Source: Bombardia bombarda
Taxonomy: Eukaryota; Ascomycota; Sordariomycetes; Sordariales; Lasiosphaeriaceae
Direction of reading: 5' to 3'
Length of the DNA stretch: 64,000 nt
Assembly: GCA_030512295.1 (NCBI GenBank)
Contig: JAULSR010000009.1
Location: 372,001 to 436,000 of the forward strand
Within the stretch, counting starts at the first letter, position 1. Each line of letters begins with the position of its first letter. Of this stretch, positions 10,189 to 19,804 are shown in pieces. Position numbers and translations under genes: made by a program. Under the pieces are notes generated by a model. That model did no database searches and had not been told where the DNA came from. It was given only the letters and a program-made list of their open reading frames with translations.

Positions 10189-11075
10189 CGGGTCTCAGGA
10201 CCTTCTCCATCACCCACCCCAACCTCCCCATCAGGAATTCCCAGTCAATCAGCTCCTTTGTCTCCGGATCAAGCAGAACATTTGAGGTATGCATATCCCA
10301 GTGTGACATGACGAAAGTAGTGTCACGCATTTCCTCCTTATCCTCTTGTCCCAATTCACAACCGACCTATCCAAACACCTCCTCAACGCTCGCCCCCAGC
10401 TCGTCACAAACTTGACTTTGACGCTGCAAATAAGCCAATCTTAACCTTGTGTCCTTGGCAATCGTTCGGGGCGGGACAACAACTTGAAAGGGATCAAAGG
10501 GCAACGCTGCCGCCATCCTCTCGTTGCGCTCACACTCCCCAGCTATCGTCTCATCCAGCATCTCGCGCCTGCGGGCGGCGAGATACTCGAGGAGCCTGGT
10601 TCGCCGCTGACATTCCTCTAGCGTCTCATCAGCAGCGCTCTTTCTTTTCTTCTCTTCTCCATATCATCCTCATCATCGTCCTCGGCTCGATGTTCATAGT
10701 CAAAGTAATCGATAAACCACGTCAGCTCAAGCATCGTCGCGCGTCGGATCTGTCGGGGGGTCAGCTGCTTCGGCGCGTCTCGCTGCAATGTTCGCCCGCG
10801 CGTAGCTGGCCAGAGTGTAGAACGGGCCCCGCGAGAAGTCGTATTCATCAGCCCAGTCGCCCATCATCCCGTAGACGTCCATCGGGGGGGCCCAGTGGAG
10901 GTTCAGTGCTAAATCACCTGGGAGAACCATTATCTCCCCTGCGCCAGAGCCATAGGGCAGCGGCAGCGGAGGCAGCCTTCCTTTGAACGACGGCAGCACA
11001 GTGACCACCTTGGGACGGAGCACGCCAGGCGGAAAGCACGGAGTCGAGATAGCCAGACACCTGACCTTAGACTAA
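10189..11075 (-). pseudogene. Broken paralogue of the APH-like gene
   Basis: Three overlapping minus-strand frames encode consecutive parts of an APH-like protein: GRLPPLPLPYGSGAGEIMVL...MDVYGMMGDWADEYDF (about 11020-10800), TMLELTWFIDYFDYEHR...EKRRK (about 10740-10620), LEECQRRTRLLEYLAARR...PFQVVVPP (about 10620-10370), then VMSHWDMHTSNVLLDPETKELIDWEF (about 10310-10230). Damage seen: a shift consistent with one extra C in C6 at 10755-10760, a shift consistent with one missing base in T4 at 10645-10648, an in-frame TAG near 10366, and loss of the N-terminal ATP-binding part. The H-W-D-M-H-x-S-N loop and the I-D-W-E metal motif are intact here, unlike in the longer neighbour, so the copy probably decayed recently from an active form (inference). 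Confidence 0.7.
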
Positions 11076-11113
11076 AGTAGGCCCCACAAGCAAGCCGAAG
11101 CTCTTGGTCGTTG

Positions 11114-11151
11114 TTAAGAGTCTCACGCTCTACCGATTGAGCTAGCCGGGC
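11114..11151 (-). tRNA. 5' half of tRNA-Lys(CTT), truncated
   Basis: Read on the minus strand from 11151, the sequence gives an acceptor 5' strand GCCCGGC, TA, a D stem and loop with A-box (GCTCAATCGGTAGAGC), an anticodon stem strand TGAGA and the loop CTCTTAA with anticodon CTT at 11118-11116. This matches the first 38 nt of eukaryotic tRNA-Lys(CTT). The sequence that follows does not supply the anticodon 3' strand, T arm or acceptor 3' strand; a few bases near 11070 (TCTAAGGTC) are similar but belong to the APH paralogue frame. An intron in the anticodon loop was considered, but no 3' half was found. It is a fragment, not a working tRNA gene. Confidence 0.6.
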
Positions 11152-11743
11152 GTTGGAAATTTCTTTCGATTTGATGAAGGATGTGTGAAAAGTGGGTATA
11201 TGGATACGGAAGTTGTGGGGAGAGAGGGTTCGTGGCTCGGACTTGTCAACTGGGCCTTAGTTGGAAAAAAAAAGTTGGCTTGGGTCTGATACTTTTTGAG
11301 GGGACCCAGGGCACATTCAGCCGCTGTGGGGTCGCTTCTGGGATTAGCGACCTGCCAGCGGGTCGAGCTGAAAGGCTTATCCCGGTTTAGAGGTCGATAG
11401 CGCAGCCCTAGCGAGGCTCTAGCCCGCAATCGAGCCGCTGACCAAGATCCACAAGCATCCAGATTCCCAGCAGATCCCAGACCTTCGGGATCGACCCAAT
11501 AGCGCATCCTGCACGAAATGAGAAAGGGGGCTCATCGACATGCACGCCTGCATGGGCGGCAGGTTCAATAAATGGGGTAACCGCCCCGGGTTTTCGTCCT
11601 GCTAAACTTCTTGTCCAATGCCTTTTTTTTTTTTTTTTTTTTTTTGAAATTCTCATTTTTTTTTTGAGATTTTCAGGTTGTTGTTGCTCGTTTCCAGCGA
11701 CTCCAGCCGTTACACTCGTTTTCAACTCTCGCTATCCTCAAAC
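11152..11743. promoter_or_regulatory. Upstream region of the secreted Ser/Thr-rich gene, with T tracts
   Basis: Contains a run of 23 T at 11623-11645 and a second run of about 10 T at 11656-11665, close upstream of the start codon at 11744. Poly(dT) tracts are common nucleosome-excluding promoter elements in fungi. No other feature was recognised. Confidence 0.35.
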
Positions 11744-12858
11744 ATGAGATCTTCGTGGACGACGCTCTGCGTGGGCGCCGGCATCCTGGCCGGCGTGGCC
11801 AATGCGGGTCCCTGCTCCCCATGCGGTTCCACCAAGTGCTTCGGCGCCGTCAACGCGGACCTGGCCGTTGGAGAGTCGTTTTGCTCGTCTTGGCTTTCCC
11901 TGGCGCCCGTCACGACCACCGTTACCGAAGTCGAGACGGCTACGGCAACTCTTGTCAGCCTCGAGACTGTCTTGACCACCATCACAGCCACGACCGCCAC
12001 CGTTACACAGTAAGCCAACCTTCCTTCTGCCCCTTACAGGTGCCGTATCGCTCACCATGTCCCCACAGAACCGGCTCCGATGTCTCCACCATCTACCTCA
12101 AGAAGAGGGTCACCTCCCTCTCCACCGCCGACCCGGAGCCAACCTCCCCCGCAGACCCCACAGCCGCCATCATCTCCCAGTGCTCCTCCAACGACGCCCG
12201 CATCAGCAGCGCCTGCCGCTGCGTCCTGGCCTCCGCCACCGCCTCCACCGTGACCGCCGCCTCCACCGCCGTCTCCACCGCAGTCGTCGAAGCCACCAGC
12301 ACCGTCCTCTCCACCGCCACCGCCAACGTCGTCGCCACCGTCTCCGTCGACGCCCCGGCCGTCACCATCGCCGCCAACCCCGTCATCAACGGCAACCTCG
12401 AGAGCTACGTCACCACCGGCAACATCCTGCCCTGGGCCGACACCGCATCCACCACCGGCGGCCGCTTGGAGGTCATCAACGGCGTCAACCCCTGCACCTC
12501 GACCGGCTACTGCGCCGGCGGCCGCGTCGTCGTGCGCGTCTACCCGCCCACCACCTCCAGCGGCTACACCGCCATGCGCCAGACCTTTGACGCCAGGCCG
12601 TCCACCGTCTACAACGTCTCCTTCCTGTATCGCTGCCTGAACTACGATGCCAACTCGCGCATCGAGGTCTGGTATGCTGGTGTTAAGGTTGGTACTGCCA
12701 ACTCGTGCGGTCCTGGCTCTGCGTTTGTGCGCGCGTCTGGGATCCAGTTCACCACCAGCGCGACTGGCAGGGACGAGCTGCAGGTCCGCTACGTCAGCAG
12801 CGGCGCGACGCCGTACTTGTACTATTACGCCGATGACTTCCAGGCTACGCACGCCTAA
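11744..12858 (+). CDS. Secreted Ser/Thr-rich protein with C-terminal carbohydrate-binding-like domain
   Basis: Two exons: 11744-12009 and 12069-12858. The 59 nt intron has a GTAAGC donor and CCACAG acceptor, phase 2. Total 351 residues. Residues 1-19 (MRSSWTTLCVGAGILAGVA) form a signal peptide. A short Cys-containing part (GPCSPCGSTKCFG) and a long Thr/Ser/Val/Ala-rich stretch follow, likely O-mannosylated, with a Cys pair at ISSACRC. From about residue 205 the sequence reads NPVINGNLESYVTTGNILPW..., the usual start of a fungal galactose-binding-like (CBM-like) beta-sandwich. That domain ends DELQVRYVSSGATPYLYYYADDFQ. This family is abundant in moulds and is thought to sit in the cell wall or extracellular space. 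The precise ligand is unknown. Confidence 0.8.
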
Positions 12859-13780
12859 GTTGCCAGCCTTGGCCTTGGTTAGTGGCTGATGCGTTGGTAA
12901 GAAACAATGATGTCTGCTATCCCGGTTTTTGTACATACTTTTTCTTCTTACGCTCGTTTTCACCTCAGCTTGCCGCTTGGGTACCTAATGATCTGGAAAT
13001 GCGATTTGGGGTAATTCCCGGGAACTTATTGTGCCGTTTCTGTTCATGAACTAGGTTAGTATCCACGCAGTCTCCGTTTGTTCACTCCTCGTCTTCTTAA
13101 CAGGTAACAGCACAGGTAATAAGCCCGGGAACAACCCCAGTTTTACAACGGAACAGTTGCTCATTGTATAGAAGGGCGGTAATAATCTTAACAATGGGGT
13201 TGTTTCCAAACTAATTGCTCCATGAGTTATGTCTTCGGTAACAATCTTAACAATGGGGTTGTTTCCAAACTGATTGCTCCATGGTTTATGTCTTGTTAGA
13301 AGTTCACCGCCTCGTCTGCTGCTCTGCACATCCTAGTTCCTGGTTGAATACACAGACAACACAAGTGGATTAAAGGAAATAATAAAATAAGTGCCTACCC
13401 TAGGTTCAAGGATGGAATTCTCCTCCGCCATTGTGACAGCATGGTCGAAATAGCACTTTGTGTGTGCGGATGTGCATATGCGTGTGCGGGAGGACGCGAA
13501 GATTTGTTGGTTCTGCGGGAATATGATGATCTTGCCCTGTTTTCTATTGACCGGGTTAAGCAGGGCTCAAACGCTCCTCCTGTCAGTTGTGAGTGGTAAA
13601 TATCAGATAGCATACTGTCCTATCACGCGTGCGCCTCTGTTTTGATCCTGATAGGAGACGAGGTAAACCTTTTCATCCTATATGATTATGAGCATCGCCC
13701 TCTTAGCTCTTAGCCAACCACAGCATAGTTCCCTTTATGTGGCTGGTGTTGTCGATCGAGACATCGCCATTCCATTTTCT
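12859..13780. other. Convergent intergenic region
   Basis: Lies between the 3' ends of the secreted-protein gene and the minus-strand STAND-N gene. Holds a 59 bp tandem duplication (listed separately). No gene recognised. Confidence 0.5.
13177..13294. repeat. 59 bp tandem duplication
   Basis: Two adjacent copies, 13177-13235 and 13236-13294, both starting CGGTAA and containing AATCTTAACAATGGGG and TTGCTCCATG. They differ by a few bases, mainly C/T and A/G transitions. Non-coding on either strand as far as can be seen. Confidence 0.85.
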
Positions 13781-15623
13781 TCAGGACAAGTCCAAAGACA
13801 AGTTCGTATCAGAACCGAATATAAACGAAGGCGAAAGCTCCAGAGCCGACATTCCTAGATCTGACAGCTCTAACCGAGGCGGCTCCTGCTGCTGCTCTTG
13901 TCGTCGTCGTGCTTGGTCGTCTTCGCATTTCTTCGGGTAATATTCATCAAGTAACCTTTTAAAGCTGCGCGCATCTGCAAAAAAACACCATTAGCACGCA
14001 CACCCACGAAAGACAAGTCCTTATCCCCTAAACCCGCACCAGACATCATACAAAACACTCATTCGACAGAAAAAAACAGCTGTTACTCACCATCCTCACT
14101 CCCAAACGTCACCTCTACTTCCCCCCTGTCCCCATATAACCATCTCAAGACCAACACCCTCCCTTTACCCCTTCCCATACTCACACGCTTTCGCATCCCC
14201 CGTCCGACCACCACCACCCCCGGATCTGGCGCAAAATCCTCCGCAAACCACTCCACGTGCTCCTCCTTGCCCCCAACCGGCGTCGCCAGAAAGGCCATGG
14301 TCACCACAGCCTGCGGCTGCTGTTGCTGCTGACCATAGTGGGGCTGCCTCGTCTTCACCCACAGCTGCACCACTTGCGCCACCGCCAACCGCTGGCGCCT
14401 CCCAGTGACAGATACCGCAGATATATCGATCGTCTCAAACTCGGCCTTCAACTTCCGATCTTGGCGCACAAAGGACTGAAATTTCCTACGGGATTTTACG
14501 GTAGGAAAGGTATATCGCGGCGGTTGGGGGGTCTGGTAGAGGTAGTGGCCGTCGCGGTCGTCGATGACGGTGATGGAGTACAAGCGGGAGTGGGGATTTG
14601 CACTATTGATGGAAGCACTATCAAGATTAAGGAAGCGGACTTCGAGGGAGGCGGTGTCGGTTGTGAAAGGAATCGAACTTGATAGGGGGACGAGGTGTTT
14701 GATTAGGATTGATCTGTCGCGGGAGCGAAAGTGAAGGACCATGGTCTTGTTGTGGGTCGTGATTTGGAGCTCGTGGAGTTGAAGCACCCGGTGGTGTTTG
14801 AGGGCTTTATCTAGATGACTGTTGTGATGGCTGTTAGATGCGATCATGAGACGGGTTGTGTGTCCAAGGTTAGAAGCGAGTTGTGCATACAGGGTTGCAG
14901 CGATGGGCTTAAAGCTTTCATCGTCGACGGTAACTGCGTCGTGATAGAGCATGTCGTCAACGGCCACGCCGAGGACTGTCCTGTATTGCCGAATGTTTTC
15001 GTCAATTTCGTGTATTCTTTCGTCGGGAATAGGTGTCTCTGTATTGTCGGTTCTAGCCAGGGGTCTTGGTGCCTCTTGGGGTGGAGGCTCGATCTCGTTC
15101 GTTGAAGAGCCAGCGATTTGCGGCACGGCAGCTGGAGCGTATATCCCATTTCCGATTTGTCTTGTACTACTTGGACTTCAGCAAAAGCACTGCTACACAG
15201 GATCATGACGGCTCACCTAATCAACCTCAACCAGACTGGTGTGATAATGTTTGTATAAATGCGGTAAATGCAATCTCGATGACCGTCCAGGGCCAGTCCG
15301 TTCGTGACAGACCAAAAGGCGCGCCGCACATCACTAAAAGCTCCTTGGCTTGTGAGAGTGGTGTTGTATCTGTCAAAGAACACCTTGCACTTCTGCAGTA
15401 TTTGATGAATCTCATCTCGATCATCAGTTGAAATGGTGATGGAGCCGTCTCGTTCAGCCTCTGACTGAAGATAGGCAAAGTCGATGGACAGACGGGTCAT
15501 GACGTTGCGAAACTCCCGAATGTTTCTTGGCGCATTCTGTATGCGGTCAAACACGGCAATGACCTTGTCGACGGCAGTTAAAATCTGGCCGACCAGGCTG
15601 ATGATGCCCAAGATCTCCGCCAT
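13781..15623 (-). CDS. Protein with fungal STAND N-terminal domain, no NACHT
   Basis: Three exons on the minus strand: 15623-15217, 15166-14091 and 13974-13781. Introns are 50 nt (GTGAGC...GTAG) and 116 nt (GTGAGT...TTGCAG). The phases join exactly and give 558 residues ending at TGA 13783-13781. Residues 1-60 (MAEILGIISLVGQIL..., NAPRNIREFRNVMTRL) match the fungal N-terminal domain found at the front of STAND/NACHT proteins and heterokaryon-incompatibility-like proteins. The middle (RFLNLDSASIN..., YSITVIDDRDGHYLYQTP) and the end (EVEVTFGSEDDARSFKRLLDEYYP) look like beta-strands closed by a helix, possibly PH-like (inference). No NACHT P-loop, WD40 or ankyrin units follow. An alternative 3' end at 14083 ignores the strong GTGAGT donor. 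It may be an adaptor in a self/non-self or stress pathway. Confidence 0.7.
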
Positions 15624-16593
15624 TTGGAGTGTGAATGATGATATGCTGTCGTGGTCTTGGCGGCCGATCTTGGCACTGTCGCCAGGTCACTCAAAGAGTG
15701 AACATGCCATTTATTGGAAAAGTTTAACAAGGCAGTTCAGCACCAACCATCTCAGGAATCAATGCCCGAGAGAGGGCAGATATGGCGCGGCGACATGCAT
15801 GGCCAGTAAAACTTGCGCGATTTACAAATATCCAACAGTCAAAGGAAGAGAGGGAGCCTAATGAACAGTGCTTCTTCACATCGGATATGCAATGGATGGA
15901 TGGATGGATGGTTTGAAAATGTACATGTTTCGGGCGGCAGGCACGAACAAGCCTGGAAGCACACACGAGGAAGGTGAAATGTGCCCTGGCGTCGACTGGT
16001 GTTGCACACCATTGGCCACTGGGACGCTAAGCCCCACTGTGCCGTCCATCCACCGTTCCTTCCAAGTTTGAAACTTCCGTACTTTACCTAAGGTAGTCAG
16101 TCTAGAAACTTGGTGCAGAAGGCATCCGATCCAAATACACAGCCTGCGCAGCTGGCCATTTCTGGGGCCAATTAGTTCAGCTGTCCACGCCCGAGACGAC
16201 GATGGCGTGGATCACATTGATAGGTAGGGAGAAAAAGTCGATATCAAACTGACCGAATCACCCCTCACTTTTCCAGCATTCCTACTCCAGTACCACACCT
16301 TACTGTGTATGCCGTGCATTGTGGCTGGTCGAGTGTCGCGTCCGACGCCTACATGTATGAAAATAAATACGACGCGTGATGGACTATTCTGCCTACAGGG
16401 CGGCAAGCCATCGAGGCCATGTGCCGCTAAGTGGTGTGTGTGCCAATCAATTGGAATCATGTGTGAAGACAGAGCCCGGTGTCCAAAAAGATAAACCATG
16501 ATGCCGCCCTACATGTCAAGAACAAGTCTTGTTAAGTCGCGCATTCAATCTTTTTACTCTGATGCTTACATCCTCAATCATCATTGAGCCACA
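15624..16593. promoter_or_regulatory. Divergent intergenic region between STAND-N gene and transporter
   Basis: Nearly 1 kb between two divergent start codons, so it should hold both promoters. It includes a GGAT microsatellite (about 15892-15911). No specific operator is recognised. Confidence 0.4.
15892..15911. repeat. (ATGG)n microsatellite
   Basis: Five tandem ATGG/TGGA units in the intergenic region. Confidence 0.8.
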
Positions 16594-18797
16594 ATGCACA
16601 ATACAGTTCGCCCGCCAGCGGTCCGGGTGTGGGATGGAGTGTTCGACTCTGGGCCCGCAGTCTATGAGCCTGTTGGAGTAAGAGTGAGTGAATACATTCC
16701 ACTCTCAATAGCGCTCTCAAGGCCATCCCTCACACATGTGTACAGCGAACGATACGCATGATTAAGATCATCGACAATGGTGGCTTCAGCAAACGTCTCT
16801 TCTTCGTCGGCGCCTCGGGATTTCTTGCATCTTCCTATAGCCTCTTTGCAACCAACGTCATCAAACCTGCCCTCTTTTATACCTACCCACCATGTGGACG
16901 ACTAAGCTCCAACGCCGGCATGGTCATCGACGAGCTGACCCTGATCGGCTCTTTCCTAGGCATGCTCCTAGCTGGACACTTTGCTGACCTCTGGGGACGC
17001 AAAAAGCTTTATGGCTTCGAGCTTGCTCTCTTGATCATTGCCACTCTAGGCATGGTTCAGGCCTCCGAGGGCTTCAGAGCCCAACATCCTGACGGGACAC
17101 ATGAATCCACCATGGATATATACTCGTGGCTGGCCTGGTGGCGGTTTGCTCTGGGCGTGGGCATCGGTGCCGAAGCATGTGGCCTTTCTCTCTCGGTCTT
17201 GCCACTCACATATACTAACCATCTGACACAGAGCCCTCTGGTCGCCATCATTACCGCTGAATGGGTCGCCACCAAATCTCGAGGGCGGATGCTTGCCTCC
17301 GTCTTTGCAATGCAGCCCGTAGCGCGGCTCCTTGCCTTCGGGGTTGGTCTTGCTGCCCTCGAGATCGTAAGCGCCCACTTCGGTATGCCACCAGACGAGC
17401 TCGACAACGGTGACTTCAAGACCAAGCTCGTTGCGGATCAGGTCTGGCGATGGGTTACCGGAATAGCCATTATCCCGGCAGCCTTTGCCGTTGGTCTGCG
17501 CTTCACCATCCCCGAGACGCCACGCTATTACGCAGATATTCTCAAAGACGTAGCCATGGCAATTAGGAAAGCCGCCAAGCTCTACACCGAAACCACTCCT
17601 CCCCAAGGAAATACCGAAGCCGAGCAGCTGGCTGCAAACGACAACAACAACAACGACGACGACAGCCGCTCCCAAATCTCAGCCGACAGCACCGCCGCGG
17701 TTCAAGGCTGGTATACCGGCGCCTGGCACTACCTCCAACACCCCCCAGCAAGAAACCGTCTGCTCCGTGTATCGACCCTAATGGCCCTCGTCGACATCGG
17801 ATGGTACTCCCTCTCTATGGACAGCCCCAGCGCACTATCTTCCTCCTGGAACGACCCTCTCTCCTCCTCCTCCTTCTCCTCGTCCTCGTCCTCGTCCTCA
17901 TCCTCGTCCTCGTCCTCATCCTCTGCCTCCTCCCTTGATATAACCCCTCGCCAAAGCACCACCACTGCCACCACCACCACGAACCCCTACACCCTCGCCG
18001 ACGCCTCCTGCCCCCAATTCCTCTCCTGGCGCACCGACCCCTCTGCCTCCACCTCCATCTACCGCGAGCTGCAGTCCAACGCGACCGCCTACATGCTCAT
18101 CGTCTCCATCGGCGCCATCCTCGGCAACATCGCCCTCGTCCTCCTCATCGACCGCTTCCACCGGCGCAAGCTCCTCGCCCTAACCTTCTCCATGCTCGCC
18201 CTGCTCTTCGCCGTCTCGGGCACCACCGTCTTGGCAACGAACCGCGCACCGGGGCCCGCGCTTATTGCAACTGACGTCGTCTTTGGCATCATGCACTTCT
18301 TCTTTAGCTTTGGCCCGAAGACGCTGATATTGGTTGTCGCGGCCGAGATCTTTCCGACGGTGTATAGAGGTACGTTTTATGGCATCGCGGCGGGGATGGG
18401 CAAGGTGGGTGCGATCATCATTCGGCCGATCATTGGGAGGACGGGCAGGCTGCCGATGGCGCTGGGGATCAGGTTGGTTGTGGTTGCGCCGGTGATGCTG
18501 TTGGGGGCGTGGTTAGCTTGGGGGTTGCCTGAGGTGCAGCGGATTGCTGTGAAAGCTGAGGAAGGGCGGAGGAATGAAGAGGAGGGGGGGACGACGGGGG
18601 ATGAGATGTCGGATTTGGAGGGGGTGGAGAGGGCGAGTTTGAGAGAGGGGGTGTTTGGCCGCGGTGGTGATGATGGGAGGAGGGAAAAGCAGCCGAGAGT
18701 GTTTGGATCTGGTGGTAGGAAGACGGGATGGTGGACGAGGTTCTGGCGGGAGCTGGAGACGATGACGCTGGAGGAGGTGGCTCCGAATCCTGCTTGA
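16594..18797 (+). CDS. Divergent phosphate-transporter-like MFS protein
   Basis: Major facilitator of the PHS (Pho84/PHT1) type: proton-coupled inorganic phosphate uptake, plasma membrane. Proposed exons: 16594-16677, 16746-17174 and 17232-18797. Exon 1 gives VYEPVG before the conserved IDNGGFS segment, which supports starting at 16594 rather than at 16758. Motifs: GHFADLWGRKKLYG between TM2 and TM3, GAE|SPLVAIITAEWVATKSRGRMLASVFAMQPV (family GGDYPLSA region), RFTIPETPRYY, and late membrane segments with FGPKTLILVVAAEIFPTVYRGTFYGIAAGMGK. The central loop contains a run of about 20 Ser (17860-17930), and the C-terminal tail is acidic then basic. Total about 692 residues versus about 570 for typical Pho84. 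The family Asp/Tyr of GGDYPL are Glu/Ser here, so substrate or coupling may differ. The second intron appears to use a GC donor. Confidence 0.8.
17175..17231 (+). other. Probable 57 nt GC-AG intron
   Basis: Within the transporter frame, 19 codons interrupt a conserved block. They start GCATGT, contain TACTAAC-like ATACTAACC and end CTGACACAG. Removing them joins GAE directly to SPLVAIITAEW, as in family members. The length is a multiple of three, so retention would still give an open frame with a 19-residue insertion. Confidence 0.7.
17862..17934 (+). repeat. TCC/TCG repeat encoding poly-Ser
   Basis: Low-complexity Ser codons in the central loop of the transporter. Expected to be variable in length between strains. 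Confidence 0.85.
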
Positions 18798-19482
18798 GGG
18801 AGTGGGGGCCTGAGTTTGACCTGACCTTGGGTTGTGACGAGAAGAACTCGAATCTTAAAATCATGTCATGAGGAAGAAATGACATAGTCCCGTGCATTGA
18901 CGATTAGACTATCTCGCATCATGACGGTCAAGTCGTACGATTACCATCCGCTCCTGCCTCTCAACAAGACGTTCAGACCAGACGAAAGATCTTTAAGGTT
19001 TCAACACACACCAGCCCTACCACAGATCTGTATTACTCATTTGAAGATTCATCCAATTGTAGCCTAGCGGCCATCTACTTTTATTCTGGCTTGTATTTTT
19101 TAAGATTTTATTTTGGAAGCTACAACTTACTTTTGCAGTTCACTGTAAACTCACCCCATATTGTCACCTGTCAACAAGGCAGCCGTTGCTTGTACGTCTA
19201 GTGCATGATTTCTACCACCAAGCACACCGACGGTAGCAGTAGCTCCGCACACCATCGCCTGAACACACCCTAAGTCTTCTAGTCTACTTCGTTGTCTTGG
19301 CTTCTTTAAAGTATTCGGGGTATCTGTACGATATCGCCCTGCCAGCCATGCCCAACAAGGTAGATCTTCAATTCGTCCCATGAAGACATCCCAAATCTCT
19401 TCTCCCTCACCGCAGAGCACAGACTGCGTGGGGTAACCGCCGATTTTATCGATTGGTAGCTGACCCAAATCCCTCTCCAGCC
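18798..19482. other. Intergenic, no gene recognised
   Basis: Includes the 3' flank of the transporter and the upstream flank of the possible small gene at 19483. ATGCCCAACAAG at about 19350, followed by GTAGAT, could be an earlier exon of that gene but is not supported further. Confidence 0.35.
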
Positions 19483-19804
19483 ATGGGGTCTAGTAATCTA
19501 CGTCACAACCTCTGTATTACAGACGTTCGAAGAAATCAAAGACACGACCGATATATCTACAGCTACCAACGGTAAGGACTGTCACTCCACGTCACATCAT
19601 TTCACAGATAGACTGATGCCACCACCAGGCTCGTGGGATAGATACCTTAACGCAGGCTACGGTACAACAACGACGGTGAGCAGCAGTGGGAGGGCGAGCT
19701 CCAAGCCGTCATCCATGAAACAAGTAAGTCGTTCGTTTTCTTGCGCAGCGGCTATCTGACTCACCATCACAATTCTTGTAGCGCGTTTCTACGGGACTTG
19801 CTAG
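19483..19804 (+). CDS. Possible small three-exon gene, unknown function
   Basis: Three pieces join in phase with good splice signals: exon 19483-19571, intron with donor GTAAGG, exon 19656-19723, intron 19724-19781 with donor GTAAGT, branch-like CTGAC and acceptor TTGTAG, exon 19782-19804. The predicted product is 59 residues with RHDRYIYSYQR, NNDGEQQWEGELQ and VIHETTRFYGTC. It has no signal peptide or known motif. An alternative reading of the same DNA in another frame is also open over part of the region, so the frame is not certain. It could be a remnant of a longer gene whose 5' part lies before 19483. Confidence 0.3.

Noticed and set aside
11060..11080. Possible 3' half of the tRNA-Lys gene (TCTAAGGTC)
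   Set aside because: Only nine bases resemble the expected anticodon arm; there is no T arm or acceptor strand, and the bases lie in the APH paralogue reading frame.
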